DNA of 64,000 bases from JBBRYW01 sp038253945 (GCA_038253945.1 JBBSGR010000003.1:62001-126000); one strand, 5' to 3'. Shown: positions 43,985 to 52,892, numbered from the stretch's first letter. The notes: generated by a model not told the origin, from the sequence alone. Made by a program: numbers and translations.

Positions 43985-44645
43985 CGGCGAGCCACCGCTC
44001 GAGCCCGTGCGGGTGCGGACGCTCTGCGCCGAGCGTGCGGACGGCGTGCTCGAGGTCGTCGACGTGCGCGGGAACGAGGCCGACATCGTCGTCTGGAACG
44101 CCGACGGGTCGACCGCGGAGCTGTCCGGCAACGGCACGCGCATCGCGGCCCGTTGGCTGGCCGAGCTTACGGGCTCCAGGGCCGTGCGCGTCCGGGTCGG
44201 CGAGCGCGTGGTCTCAGCCTGGGTGCTGGAGGGCGGAGTCGTCGAGCAGGAGATGGGCGAGGTGAGCGTCGGCGCCCTCGAGATCGTCGACGGGATCGAG
44301 CTGACATCCGTCTCGGTCGGCAATCCCCACGCCGTCGTTCGCGGCGATCCGGAAGAGATCACCCGCGTCGGACCGCTGCTCGAGACGCACGCGCGCTTTC
44401 CGGCGCGGACGAACGTCCAGATCGTCCGCGTCGACGGCCCTGGGCAGGTCACGGCGCGGGTGTGGGAGCGCGGCGTGGGGGAGACGGCGTCCTCCGGAAC
44501 GAGCGCCGTTGCCGTCGCGGCGGCGACCCATGAGAGCGGCGAGGTCGTCGTGCATTTTCCGGGAGGCGACCTGCTCGTGCGCCTCGACGGCGGCCGGGCC
44601 CGGCTCGTCGGGCCTGCAGAACGAGTGTCGGAGGGCGCCTGTTAG
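43926..44645 (+). CDS. dapF: Diaminopimelate epimerase homologue lacking both catalytic cysteines
   Basis: The gene is in the usual dapF position after miaA and encodes the DapF fold (239 residues, short for the family). Substrate-binding motifs remain: GN at the N-terminus, ELSGNGTR, VGNPHAVV and WERGVGET. The two catalytic cysteines are missing: the first motif reads GNGTRIAA (Ile for Cys), the second ETASSGTSAVAV (Ser for Cys). The N-terminal GLGNDF block is ALGNIY. Either it uses other residues, is inactive as an epimerase, or has another substrate. ATG 43926 lies inside the end of miaA. Fold assignment is secure; activity is not. Confidence 0.8.
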   Translation: MRFSTWQALGNIYLLAEPASGEPPLEPVRVRTLCAERADGVLEVVDVRGNEADIVVWNADGSTAELSGNGTRIAARWLAELTGSRAVRVRVGERVVSAWVLEGGVVEQEMGEVSVGALEIVDGIELTSVSVGNPHAVVRGDPEEITRVGPLLETHARFPARTNVQIVRVDGPGQVTARVWERGVGETASSGTSAVAVAAATHESGEVVVHFPGGDLLVRLDGGRARLVGPAERVSEGAC

Positions 44646-45292
44646 CGCATGGAGCGGGCGGGCCGCAACTCGCGGATCAAGCGCCCGAGCAGCCTTCTCG
44701 TCTCCGTGCCGCGCCCGAAGAAATGCAGCGTCGCGACGTAGGTAGCGCTGCGCTCGCGCCAGAAGAACCACGCGTGGTTGGCCCACCAGGCCCCCTCGCT
44801 GCCTCGAAGGCCGAGTCCGGTCGCGCGGCGCAGCAATCCACGTTTCCCTCCGAGCGCGGCTCGCGCCAGGCTGTGCGGGACCCGCCCGGCAGGCGGCACG
44901 AGGCGATAGACGCCGAAGTGCAGGAAGCAGCAGGGCCGGTTCCACCAGAGATGGCGTCGCCAGCCTCGTCCGGACGTTGGCTCGACCGGCGCCGAGTAGC
45001 CGAACTCGAAGCCGAGGAGTCCCACGCGCCCGGGACGGCGCGGGTCGCCGACCACGCTCACCCTCACTGCCGGCGGCGATTGCTTCGAACCGGGCGGCAT
45101 TGCAAGCGTCGCACGCGGCAACCGGCGCGGGCACAGCAGCGGCAGGCGCGCTCGCCGCTGCCATGCGCGGCACGTAACGGCAACGGCCTCGGCCACCGGT
45201 GCCAGCCGCACCGTAGCGAGCGCGACGCGCGGCGGTTGTGCAGGCCCCGGCCAGCCGACGGCAAGCGCGAGGGCGGCAAGCAGGACGTCCAT
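44642..45292 (-). CDS. Hypothetical protein downstream of dapD
   Basis: A 216-residue protein with a hydrophobic N-terminus (MDVLLAALALAVGWPGPAQP) that could be a signal sequence or anchor. A second, Trp/Phe/Arg-rich half has YRLVPPAGRVPHSLARAALG and WWANHAWFFWRERSATYVAT. No known family is recognised. It converges with dapF (4-bp overlap of the stops) and follows dapD by 27 bp on the same strand, so it is probably in the dapC-dapD operon. Confidence 0.55.
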   Translation of the reverse strand: MDVLLAALALAVGWPGPAQPPRVALATVRLAPVAEAVAVTCRAWQRRARLPLLCPRRLPRATLAMPPGSKQSPPAVRVSVVGDPRRPGRVGLLGFEFGYSAPVEPTSGRGWRRHLWWNRPCCFLHFGVYRLVPPAGRVPHSLARAALGGKRGLLRRATGLGLRGSEGAWWANHAWFFWRERSATYVATLHFFGRGTETRRLLGRLIRELRPARSMR

Positions 45293-45319
45293 CAGCGGTG
45301 GTACGACCTCCAGCGCGCA

Positions 45320-46081
45320 TCAGGTCCCGATGCCGTGCTCGCGCAGCGTCTCGTTCAGGCTCGTCCGCAGGTCGGTCGACTCCCGCCGCCGCCCGATGAT
45401 GAGCGCGCAGGCCAGCTGGTAGATCCCGGCCGGAAACTGACGCGGCCGCGTGCCCGGCACGACCACCGACCGCGGCGGCACGTAGCCGCGGTGCTCGATC
45501 GGCTCCGGACCGGTGACGTCGATGATCGGGACCGTCGCCGTGAGCGAGACGTTCGGCGCCAGCACCGCGCTGGCGCCGATCCGGACACCCTCCGTCAGGA
45601 TGCAGCGAGAGCCGATGAAGGCACCGTCCTCGACGATCACCGGCCGGGCACCCGCCGGCTCGAGCACGCCGCCGACGCCGACGCCGCCGGCGAGGTGGAC
45701 GTCGGCTCCGATCTGGGCGCCCGACCCCACGGTCGCCCAGGTGTCGACCATCGTGCGCGGCCCGACCCAAGCGCCGATGTTGACGTAGCTCGGCATCAGC
45801 ACGACCCCGGGCGACAGGTAAGCCCCGTACCGCGCGACGGCCGGCGGCACGACGCGCACGCCTAGCGACTCATAGCCATGCTTGAGCGGGATCTTGTCGT
45901 GGTAGGAAAACGGACCGAGCTCCTCAGGCTCCATCCGGCGGAGGCGGAAGTACGCCAGGATGGCCTGCTGGGCCTCCTCGTTCACGCGCCAGTCCGTGCC
46001 GTCGGGCTGGGCGACGCGCAGCTCCCCGCGGTCGAGTGCGGCGACGAGCTCCTCCACGCGTGCCGGCTCGAGCTCCCTCAC
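45320..46081 (-). CDS. dapD: 2,3,4,5-tetrahydropyridine-2,6-dicarboxylate N-succinyltransferase DapD
   Basis: DapD succinylates tetrahydrodipicolinate in the succinylase branch of lysine synthesis. The 253-residue protein has an N-terminal helical part and a left-handed beta-helix with MVDTWATVGSGAQIGADVHL and GGVGVGGVLEPAGARP, typical of the enterobacterial-type DapD. GTG 46081 overlaps the stop of dapC (GTGA). It gives the same pathway as dapA, dapB and dapF elsewhere in the window. Confidence 0.94.
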   Translation of the reverse strand: MRELEPARVEELVAALDRGELRVAQPDGTDWRVNEEAQQAILAYFRLRRMEPEELGPFSYHDKIPLKHGYESLGVRVVPPAVARYGAYLSPGVVLMPSYVNIGAWVGPRTMVDTWATVGSGAQIGADVHLAGGVGVGGVLEPAGARPVIVEDGAFIGSRCILTEGVRIGASAVLAPNVSLTATVPIIDVTGPEPIEHRGYVPPRSVVVPGTRPRQFPAGIYQLACALIIGRRRESTDLRTSLNETLREHGIGT

Positions 46082-47226
46082 AGGACCTCCTCCAGGATCC
46101 GGCAGGCGCGCTCGCAGTCTGCGAGCGGCGGCACGAGCGACAGGCGCGCATACCCCTCACCCGAGGGCCCGAAGTACGACCCGGGGGCAAGCAGCACGCC
46201 GCGGTCGAGCAGTCGCGTCGCGAACGCCTCCGAGCTCTCGTCGCCAGGCACCTCGATCCAGAGGTAGAACGTGGCCCGGCTGCCGGCGACCCGCACGCCC
46301 TTGCCCCCGAACAGCTCGAGAAACACCTCGCGCTTGCGCCGGTACGTCTCCCTGACGCGCTCGACGTGCGCCTCGTCGTTCCAGGCGACGATCGATGCTC
46401 GCTGCACGAACTCCTGCGGCGCTGTGCCGACCGTCGGACGGAACGCCCGGAGGGCCGCCATCAGCTCGGGATCACCCGCGACGAAGCCGGAGCGGTAGCC
46501 GGTCATCGAGGAGCGCTTGCTGAGCGTGTTGAACACGGCGAGATTCTCGCGCCCTCCGACCTGGAGCGCGGAGGCCGGGGCCTCGTCGAACCACAGCTCC
46601 GAGTACGTCTCGTCGCATGCGAGCAGAAAGTCATGCTCCCGCGCGAGCGCGAGCGCGCGGGCGAGGAACTCGAGCGGGGCGGTGACGCCGGTCGGATTGT
46701 TGGGATAGTTGAGCCACAGGATCGCCACGCGACTCCATGCCGCCCCGTCCAGCGTATCGAGGTCGGGAAGGAATCCCCCTCGCTCGAGCAGCGGCAGCAC
46801 GAGCTGCTCACCGCCGGCAAACAGCGCGCCCCGGGAGGGCACTGGGTAGCCCGGCTCGGTAACCACCACGACGCTCCGGTCGCTCTCGCGGTCGACGACG
46901 ACCTGAGCAAGGCTGAAGATCGCCTCCTTGCTGCCGAGGGTGGGCACGATCTCGCGCTCGGGATCGAGCCGCACGCCGAACCGGCGCTCGCACCAGCCCG
47001 CGACCGCCTCGCGCAGCTCGGGAAGACCCTGCGCGAGCGGGTAGCTCGAGGTCTCCGGCACGCTGTCGACGAGCGCCTGCCGGATCGCCGGGTCGGTCGG
47101 TTCACGAGGGTCGCCGGTGCCGAAGTCGATCACGTCGACCCCGCGCACCATCAGCTCGCGCTTCGCTTGCTCGAGTCGCACGAACGGATACGTCTCGAGC
47201 TTGCGCAGCACAGGAGAGATCCGCAT
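46078..47226 (-). CDS. dapC: Succinyldiaminopimelate aminotransferase-like DapC
   Basis: A 382-residue fold-type I PLP aminotransferase. Motifs include FGTGDPREPTDP, LGSKEAIFSL, LNYPNNPTGVTA, CDETYSELWF, and the PLP lysine in NTLSKRSSMTGYRSG. Co-translation with dapD points to N-succinyl-L,L-DAP aminotransferase. ATG 47226 is chosen because TAGCGT on the minus strand (47239-47234) ends seven bases upstream, a leaderless arrangement, and the product then starts like other DapC proteins. Confidence 0.9.
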   Translation of the reverse strand: MRISPVLRKLETYPFVRLEQAKRELMVRGVDVIDFGTGDPREPTDPAIRQALVDSVPETSSYPLAQGLPELREAVAGWCERRFGVRLDPEREIVPTLGSKEAIFSLAQVVVDRESDRSVVVVTEPGYPVPSRGALFAGGEQLVLPLLERGGFLPDLDTLDGAAWSRVAILWLNYPNNPTGVTAPLEFLARALALAREHDFLLACDETYSELWFDEAPASALQVGGRENLAVFNTLSKRSSMTGYRSGFVAGDPELMAALRAFRPTVGTAPQEFVQRASIVAWNDEAHVERVRETYRRKREVFLELFGGKGVRVAGSRATFYLWIEVPGDESSEAFATRLLDRGVLLAPGSYFGPSGEGYARLSLVPPLADCERACRILEEVL

Positions 47227-47299
47227 AGCCGCCACGCTAGACGATCGATTCCCGGGCGCGGTGGCATGGTGACCGTCCAGCGGCGGCATAATCACTTGC
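47227..47299. promoter_or_regulatory. Divergent dapC/hflX promoters, both leaderless
   Basis: For hflX, CATAAT (47287-47292) ends seven bases before GTG 47300. For dapC, TAGCGT on the minus strand (47239-47234) ends seven bases before ATG 47226. Neither start has a ribosome-binding site. The 73-bp interval thus appears to hold two back-to-back promoters. Confidence 0.6.
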
Positions 47300-48610
47300 G
47301 TGAGCCTGCACCAACCCGATCCCGCGCCCGGAGCAACGCCCGAGCGCGGTTTCATCGTGGCGGTGCTCGAGCAGGGGTCCGAGGCCGAAGCGGAGCTGGG
47401 GGAGATCCGAGAGCTCGCCCGCGCGGCGCGCGTCGAGCCGGTCGGTCAGCTCGTGCAGCACCGCGCCCGCCCCGACGAGCGGACGTACGTCGGGAAGGGA
47501 AAGCTCGCCGAGCTGGAGGGCGCATACGAGAACTCGGGCGCCGAGTCGCTGCTCGTCGACGGCGAGCTCACGCCCACGCAGCAGCGGACGCTCGAGAACG
47601 CCCTCGGCGCCCGGGTGGTCGATCGGACGCAGTTGATCCTCGACATCTTCGCCCAGCACGCCGTCAGCGCCGACGGCAAGCTGCAGGTCGAGCTTGCACA
47701 GCTGGAGTACAACCTGCCGCGCATGCGCGGCATGTGGCAGCACCTCGAGCGTCTCGGTGGAGGCGTCGGCACCCGCGGCCCCGGCGAGTCACAGCTCGAG
47801 ACCGACCGCCGCCTTGCCCGACGCCGCGTCTCGCTGCTCAAGCGCCGCCTCGAGAAGCTCTCGCGACGGCGCGAGACCGGTCGTCGCGCGCGGCGCAGGT
47901 CGGAGACCCCGACCGTCGCGCTGGCCGGGTACACGAACGTGGGCAAGTCGACGCTCCTGAACGCGCTGACGGACTCGGAGGTGTCCGTGGAGAATCGTCT
48001 CTTCGAGACGCTCGACCCCACCACGCGCTGGTTCGAGCACGAGGGGCGGCGCTACCTCGTCACCGACACGGTCGGCTTCATCCGACGCTTGCCGCACGAG
48101 CTCGTGGACGGGTTCGCCGCCACGCTCGAGGAGACCCTCGACGCGGATCTCATCCTCCACCTGGTTGACGCCTCGGCGCCGGAGGAGCGGATCGACGAGA
48201 TGGTCGCCGCCGTGGAGTCGGTTCTCGAGTCGATCGGAGCCGCCGACATGCCGACCGAGCTCGTCCTGAACAAGGTCGATGGCCTGAACCTGCTCGGTCG
48301 TCGACGCCTTGCGAACCGCTTTCCGGGCGCGCTGCAGATCTCGGCGCGGTACGGGGAGGGGCTTGCCGAGCTGCGCGCCAGGATCGCCGACAGGTTCAGC
48401 GATCGGTTCGTGGCCGTGCGGTTACTCGTGCCGTTCGGAGACGGCTCGAAGCTGGCCGAGCTCTATGCGCTCGGCGCGCCGATCGACGAGCGGATCGACG
48501 GCGCCGACGGCGTGCTCATCCGCGCGCGCCTGCCGCGGGTTCAACTGCGGAAATTCGCCCCGTACCTCGTCGCCGAAGCAATGGACGCACCCGCGGCGGA
48601 CGCAGGATGA
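47300..48610 (+). CDS. hflX: GTPase HflX
   Basis: HflX is a ribosome-splitting GTPase of stress response. The N-terminal HflX domain includes DERTYVGKGKLAEL and the basic coiled linker; ERLGGGVGTRGPGESQLETD is a family signature. The G domain has GYTNVGKST, DTVGFIRRLPH and NKVD. The 436-residue protein also has the C-terminal beta domain. The dut ATG overlaps its stop. hflX commonly follows miaA/dapF in actinobacteria. Confidence 0.95.
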   Translation: MSLHQPDPAPGATPERGFIVAVLEQGSEAEAELGEIRELARAARVEPVGQLVQHRARPDERTYVGKGKLAELEGAYENSGAESLLVDGELTPTQQRTLENALGARVVDRTQLILDIFAQHAVSADGKLQVELAQLEYNLPRMRGMWQHLERLGGGVGTRGPGESQLETDRRLARRRVSLLKRRLEKLSRRRETGRRARRRSETPTVALAGYTNVGKSTLLNALTDSEVSVENRLFETLDPTTRWFEHEGRRYLVTDTVGFIRRLPHELVDGFAATLEETLDADLILHLVDASAPEERIDEMVAAVESVLESIGAADMPTELVLNKVDGLNLLGRRRLANRFPGALQISARYGEGLAELRARIADRFSDRFVAVRLLVPFGDGSKLAELYALGAPIDERIDGADGVLIRARLPRVQLRKFAPYLVAEAMDAPAADAG

Positions 48611-49062
48611 TCGAGCTGCCGATCCGCCGCCTTCGCGACGAGGCGGTCCTGCCAGGGCGCGCCTACGCGGGCGACGCGGGGCTCGACCTGATCGCCTGCG
48701 AGCATGCAACGCTCGAGCCGGGCGACCGTGCAGTGATCGGAACCGGCCTCGCCGTCGCGATTCCCGACGGGTTCGCCGGCTTCGTTCAGCCACGGTCCGG
48801 ACTGGCGGCAGATCACGGCATCTCCGTGCTCAATTCGCCTGGTCTGATCGACTCCGGCTACCGGGGCGAGATCAAGATCATTCTGCTGAATACAGACACC
48901 GGAGCCTCGTTCACGGTTGAGCCGGGGATGCGGATCGCTCAGCTCGTCGTCGTCGGGATCCCGAGTTCGTGCGTGGTCGAGGTCGACGAGCTGCCGGGGA
49001 GCGAACGCGGGCCGCGCGGCCACGGGTCGTCCGGCGTCTCGGCGGCTCGCGCGAGGCGCTGA
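48607..49062 (+). CDS. dut: Deoxyuridine 5'-triphosphate nucleotidohydrolase
   Basis: dUTPase hydrolyses dUTP to dUMP and keeps uracil out of DNA. The trimeric family motifs are present: AGDAGLDL, PRSGLA, NSPGLIDSGYRGEI, MRIAQLVV and a C-terminal Gly/Arg-rich GSERGPRGHGSSG arm. 151 residues. ATG 48607 overlaps hflX (ATGA) and the stop overlaps the Nudix start (TGATG). Confidence 0.96.
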   Translation: MIELPIRRLRDEAVLPGRAYAGDAGLDLIACEHATLEPGDRAVIGTGLAVAIPDGFAGFVQPRSGLAADHGISVLNSPGLIDSGYRGEIKIILLNTDTGASFTVEPGMRIAQLVVVGIPSSCVVEVDELPGSERGPRGHGSSGVSAARARR

Positions 49063-49517
49063 TGGGCGAGCCGCGCATCCGCGTGTCCGCGATCCTGCGC
49101 TGGCGCAACCGCATGCTGCTGTGCCGCCACGAGAAGCCGGGGAAGGAGTACTGGCTTCTGCCCGGCGGCGGCGTCAAGTCGGGCGAGAGCCTCCTCGACG
49201 CGCTCCACCGGGAGCTCGCCGAGGAGATCGGAATCGATGACGAGCTGCCCGTGGAAGGCCCGGTGGCGCTCGCCGACTCGATCGCGCCGAAGCAGAGCCT
49301 CGCCGAGAAGCACGTCGTCCACATCATCTTCGCCGGCGATCTCGGCGCTCGCTCGCTCGAGGCGGTCACGTCCAAGGACGCGGCCGTGCGTGGACATCGG
49401 CTGTTCGCGCCGGTGGAGCTCGACGACGTCGTGGTTCACCCGCCGATCCAGCGCTTTCTCGCGCGCTGGCAGCCGGGCGATCCGGTCGTCTACCTCGGCG
49501 CCCTCTGGGCTCCGTGA
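49062..49517 (+). CDS. NUDIX hydrolase
   Basis: A 151-residue Nudix protein. The box reads GGGVKSGESLLDALHRELAEEIGI, given here as GGGVKSGESLL plus DALHRELAEEIGI, with all metal-binding glutamates. Co-translation with dut suggests a role in nucleotide pool cleaning, but the substrate is not predictable. ATG 49062 overlaps the dut stop. It converges with a small membrane protein gene 7 bp away. Confidence 0.92.
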   Translation: MGEPRIRVSAILRWRNRMLLCRHEKPGKEYWLLPGGGVKSGESLLDALHRELAEEIGIDDELPVEGPVALADSIAPKQSLAEKHVVHIIFAGDLGARSLEAVTSKDAAVRGHRLFAPVELDDVVVHPPIQRFLARWQPGDPVVYLGALWAP

Positions 49518-49524
49518 GCTTGGT

Positions 49525-49734
49525 TCAGGCCGCCGCCCGCAACTGCTCGGCGGGACCGCCCGGACGGTCGTAGCGGCCCAGCCTCGCAGCGAGCGCGGCG
49601 CCGGTGACGATCAGCCAGAGAGCGATCGCGAGCTGGGGGAAGAAGAAGATCGAGAACGGGCCGACGACGCCCGCGGCGGAGCCAGCCGAGCCACCGCCGC
49701 GCGCGCCCGGCCGACAGGAATGTGTAACGCTCAC
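49525..49734 (-). CDS. 69-residue membrane protein in the murT-gatD operon
   Basis: A small gene with a strong ribosome-binding site (AAGGAG, five bases before GTG 49734 on the minus strand). The product has a Gly/Ser-rich head, one TM segment near residues 28-50 (FSIFFFPQLAIALWLIVTGA) and a polar tail. No family is recognised. It is 59 bp downstream of gatD on the same strand, so it probably belongs to that operon. Confidence 0.6.
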   Translation of the reverse strand: MSVTHSCRPGARGGGSAGSAAGVVGPFSIFFFPQLAIALWLIVTGAALAARLGRYDRPGGPAEQLRAAA

Positions 49735-49793
49735 CGGATCTCCTTGTCGAGGGTGGCCGGGCGATTGTCGCAGCCGCCGAGGACGGATGCGAC

Positions 49794-50546
49794 TCAGGTC
49801 GAGCGGCCGCCCCTTTCGTGGGCGCGCCGCGCCGAGACGGCGTGCGCCTCGTCCTCGAGCGGGGTGGGGAGGGGATCCAGCTTGGGTGTCTCGCCCGTCC
49901 GATGGCCGATCGCCTGCTCGAGGAGCCAGTCGGCGAGCCAGGGGTTGCGCGGCAGGAGCGGCCCGTGGAGATAGGTTCCGATCGCCCGTCCTGTGCGGCA
50001 GCCCTCGTAGCCGCTCTCGCCGTCGTTTCCGAACCCTGCGACGACGCGGCCGAGCGGCGTCGCGCCGGCGTCGAGCTGGGTCCGGCCCGCGTGATTCTCG
50101 AAGCCCGCGAGCGTGCGCCGCTCGCCCGCCTCGAGCTCGCACTCGAGCAGCACGTCTCCGATCATGCGCCGCTCGCCCGCGACTGTCTGGAGCGGCAGAA
50201 GCCCGACGCCCGGCAGCTCGACGCCGCTCCGGTCACGATAGAAGCGGCCCATCAGCTGGTAGCCGCCGCAAACGGCCAGCAGCGCCGCCCCGTTGCCGAC
50301 TGCCGCGCGGAGCTCCTCGCCCTTCGAGGCGAGGTCGGGCGCGATGAGTGCCTGCTCCCGGTCCTGGCCGCCCCCGACGTAGAAGAGATCGTGCTCACCG
50401 GGAGCGATCGAATCGCGAACGCTGATCGCGCGCACCTCGAGGTCGATGTCCCGCCACGCGGCACGCCGGGAGAAGACGGCGATGTTGCCGCGGTCGGCGT
50501 AGATGTTCAGGTAGTCCGGATACAGGTGGCCGACGACGATCTTCAT
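49794..50546 (-). CDS. gatD: Lipid II isoglutaminyl synthase glutaminase subunit GatD
   Basis: A 250-residue class I (CobB/CobQ-like) glutamine amidotransferase. The nucleophile is the Cys of LLAVCGGYQLMG; the histidine is in TYLHGPLLPRNPWLAD. GatD feeds ammonia to MurT, which amidates the alpha-carboxyl of D-Glu in lipid II. ATG 50546 overlaps the murT stop (ATGA), which is typical of the pair. Confidence 0.94.
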   Translation of the reverse strand: MKIVVGHLYPDYLNIYADRGNIAVFSRRAAWRDIDLEVRAISVRDSIAPGEHDLFYVGGGQDREQALIAPDLASKGEELRAAVGNGAALLAVCGGYQLMGRFYRDRSGVELPGVGLLPLQTVAGERRMIGDVLLECELEAGERRTLAGFENHAGRTQLDAGATPLGRVVAGFGNDGESGYEGCRTGRAIGTYLHGPLLPRNPWLADWLLEQAIGHRTGETPKLDPLPTPLEDEAHAVSARRAHERGGRST

Positions 50547-51922
50547 GCAGCCCGCTTCTCCCAGTAGGGCCGCACGAGGCCGCGCTCCGTCGCGATCTGC
50601 CGCAGCGCGAGCATCGCCGTGTACGTGGGGAGAATCGGCAGCTCTCCGCCGGGCGGCGTCAGCTCGAGCCCGCGGTCGAGGGCGGCCTCGAGCGCGGGAA
50701 CGACCTCGATCGAGCTCTCGTCCAGGCCGCCGTACTTGAATCGCAGCGCGAGCTCGGCGGCCCGCTCACCGGACGCGATCACGTGGTCGAGCCCCTCGAG
50801 GAGCGGCTCGAAGTCGACGTCCCAGATCCACGACACGTCTTTTCCGTCCGCCGTGGCGTCGTTCAGCGCGACGACGGCGACGCGGGGCGCCGCGCCGGCG
50901 AGGAGCGCTCGCACCGCCTCGTTGGCGCCAGCCGGGTTCTTGATCAGGAGGACGAGCGCGACCTTGCCGCCGGCGGCAATGCGCTCGAACCGGCCGAACG
51001 CGCCTGTGAAAGACGCTAGACCGTGTTGGACATCGTCCAGGGTGGCACCGAGCACCAGCGACAGCGACGCGGCCGCGAGCGCGTTGTAGACGTTGTAGAG
51101 CGCCGGCAGTCGCAGCTCGATCGTGCGATCGCCCCTCGGGGTGACGAGTTGGAACGACGCGCTCGTGCTCCCCTGGAGCGTGATCGAGCGCGCGACGACG
51201 TCGAGGTGCGGCCGGCCGTGCCCGCACGCTGGACAGCGATAGTCGCCCAGGTGCCCAACATACGCCGCCGCATAGTCGTAGGGCGCTCCGCAGAGAACGC
51301 AGTACTTCGAGTCGGCCGCGTGCTGCAGCGACGGGGCCGAGCACGCAGGATCGTCGATACCGAAGGTGAGCGCGGGCTCCCGCTCCCGGGCGAGATCTCC
51401 GACCTGAGGATCGTCGCCGTTCACGACCAGGCAGGCGCTCCCGTCGAGCTCGCGGACAACCGATCTCCAGCGTTCGGCGACATGCTCGAGCTCGCCGTAG
51501 CGGTCGAGCTGATCGCGGAAGAGATTCCCGAGGCAGACCGCCCGCGGATGGACTCGGCGAATCACCTCCGGCAGCGCCGCCTCGTCGACCTCGAAGAGGC
51601 CGAGCTCGGCGTCGTCCGCCGCGAGCAGGGCGGACGCGACGCCGGAGACGAGGTTCGCGCCCGCGTTGTTGTGCGCAAGCCGAATGCGGTCGCCCAGAAT
51701 CTGCGCGACCATGGCCGCCGTCGTCGTCTTGCCGTTCGTGGCCGAGACGAGGGCGCAGCCCTGCGGCAGCCGTGCTGCGAGCCGGTCGACGGCCGTCGGG
51801 TCGAGCTTCCAGAGCAGCTTGCCGGGCAGAGTGGTTCCCCCTCCGGCCCGCGCGAGGCGCGAAAGGCTTCCCGCCGCCCGCGCGGCGAGCACCTCGGCGG
51901 CGAGCGGAAGCGGGATGCGCAC
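50543..51922 (-). CDS. murT: Lipid II isoglutaminyl synthase MurT
   Basis: MurT is the Mur-ligase-like ATPase partner of GatD. The ATP motif is SATNGKTTTAAMVAQIL; NNAGANLVSGV and GNLFRDQLDRYGEL follow. The Cys4 ribbon (CVLCGAPY and CPACGHG) that marks MurT is present, and the C-terminal DUF1727 domain includes DVSWIWDVDFE. 459 residues. GTG 51922 was chosen because the family core starts there. The Ntn amidotransferase gene lies 46 bp upstream on the same strand. Confidence 0.94.
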   Translation of the reverse strand: MRIPLPLAAEVLAARAAGSLSRLARAGGGTTLPGKLLWKLDPTAVDRLAARLPQGCALVSATNGKTTTAAMVAQILGDRIRLAHNNAGANLVSGVASALLAADDAELGLFEVDEAALPEVIRRVHPRAVCLGNLFRDQLDRYGELEHVAERWRSVVRELDGSACLVVNGDDPQVGDLAREREPALTFGIDDPACSAPSLQHAADSKYCVLCGAPYDYAAAYVGHLGDYRCPACGHGRPHLDVVARSITLQGSTSASFQLVTPRGDRTIELRLPALYNVYNALAAASLSLVLGATLDDVQHGLASFTGAFGRFERIAAGGKVALVLLIKNPAGANEAVRALLAGAAPRVAVVALNDATADGKDVSWIWDVDFEPLLEGLDHVIASGERAAELALRFKYGGLDESSIEVVPALEAALDRGLELTPPGGELPILPTYTAMLALRQIATERGLVRPYWEKRAA

Positions 51923-51968
51923 GAGGCTCAGCGTACAGCGCGAAACGCCTGTGGCAGGGGGTCCGCCG

Positions 51969-52760
51969 CTACGCGACGGCAGCGAGGATGGCGAGCCGCC
52001 GGAGGCACGACGCGCCCTCGTCCGGCGCTCGAACGGCCGGCAGCGGCGCCTCCTCGAAGCGCCGATCCGGCGAGAAGCTCTCGCTCCACACGCGCCGGCC
52101 ATGCTCGAGCGCGACGAGCGTTCCCTCGGCGACCTCGCGCAGCTTCAGCCGCGTTCGCACGAAGCGCTCGACCAGCTCGAGCGCGGGGCGAGTCGAGGCA
52201 AAGAACGTGACGCCGTGGCCCTCGCCGAGCCAGAGTGGGCGGCCGACGCCGCGGGCGCAGTAGACGAGCCCCGGCACCCGCTCGTCGAGCCAGGCGGTCG
52301 CCATCGAGCCCCGAAGCTCCTCGAGCGCGCGCGCCCGGCCGCCCGAGCGCTCGGCGAGCGCGAAGATCGCCTCGGAGTCAACCGTCATCTCGGGTGCGGC
52401 TCGCGTGATGTCGTGCCGCTCGAGCAGCTCGTCGTCGTTGAAGATGATGCCGTTGTGGATGCCGACGACCGAGCCGTGGCGCACCGGGTGGTTGTTCGCG
52501 AGGATGCGCGGGTGGCCCTTCGTGTAGTCGCGGACGTGGATCAGGACGTCGGTGGCAGCCGGTGAGATGTCGATCCGGTCGAGCAGCGCGCGTGCGCCCG
52601 AGCGTTGCTTGTGGACCTCGATCCGGTCCTCGCCCGAGCGGTAGGCGTAGCCGACGGCATCCGCTCCGCGCTCTGCGATCCCGGCGAGCAGGGTCTGCGC
52701 CGCGAGCGTGCGATCGAGCGTCGCGTCAGGGTGAATGCTGTATCCGGCGATTCCACACAT
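51969..52760 (-). CDS. Class II (Ntn) glutamine amidotransferase, stand-alone
   Basis: A 263-residue Ntn amidotransferase domain. It starts MCGIAGYSIHP, so Cys2 becomes the N-terminal nucleophile. VLIHVRDYTKGHP with the substrate arginine, GIHNGIIFNDDEL and the YCARGVGRPLWLG segment match GlmS/PurF glutaminase domains. No synthase domain is attached. Its place upstream of murT-gatD suggests a second ammonia source or a role in amidating wall precursors, but this is inferred from position only. It is divergent from the PHP phosphatase. Confidence 0.86.
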   Translation of the reverse strand: MCGIAGYSIHPDATLDRTLAAQTLLAGIAERGADAVGYAYRSGEDRIEVHKQRSGARALLDRIDISPAATDVLIHVRDYTKGHPRILANNHPVRHGSVVGIHNGIIFNDDELLERHDITRAAPEMTVDSEAIFALAERSGGRARALEELRGSMATAWLDERVPGLVYCARGVGRPLWLGEGHGVTFFASTRPALELVERFVRTRLKLREVAEGTLVALEHGRRVWSESFSPDRRFEEAPLPAVRAPDEGASCLRRLAILAAVA

Positions 52761-52892
52761 TGTCGTAGCTTCCCGGAGCCGATTCCGGCCCCTGGTCAGG
52801 CGCGCTTGTGCGCGCTTCCTCTAATGCTCTGACGAGCCCCGTGGCGAGGGGTTAGCCGCCTTCACGGACTCCTAACACTCCGGAGCTCCACG

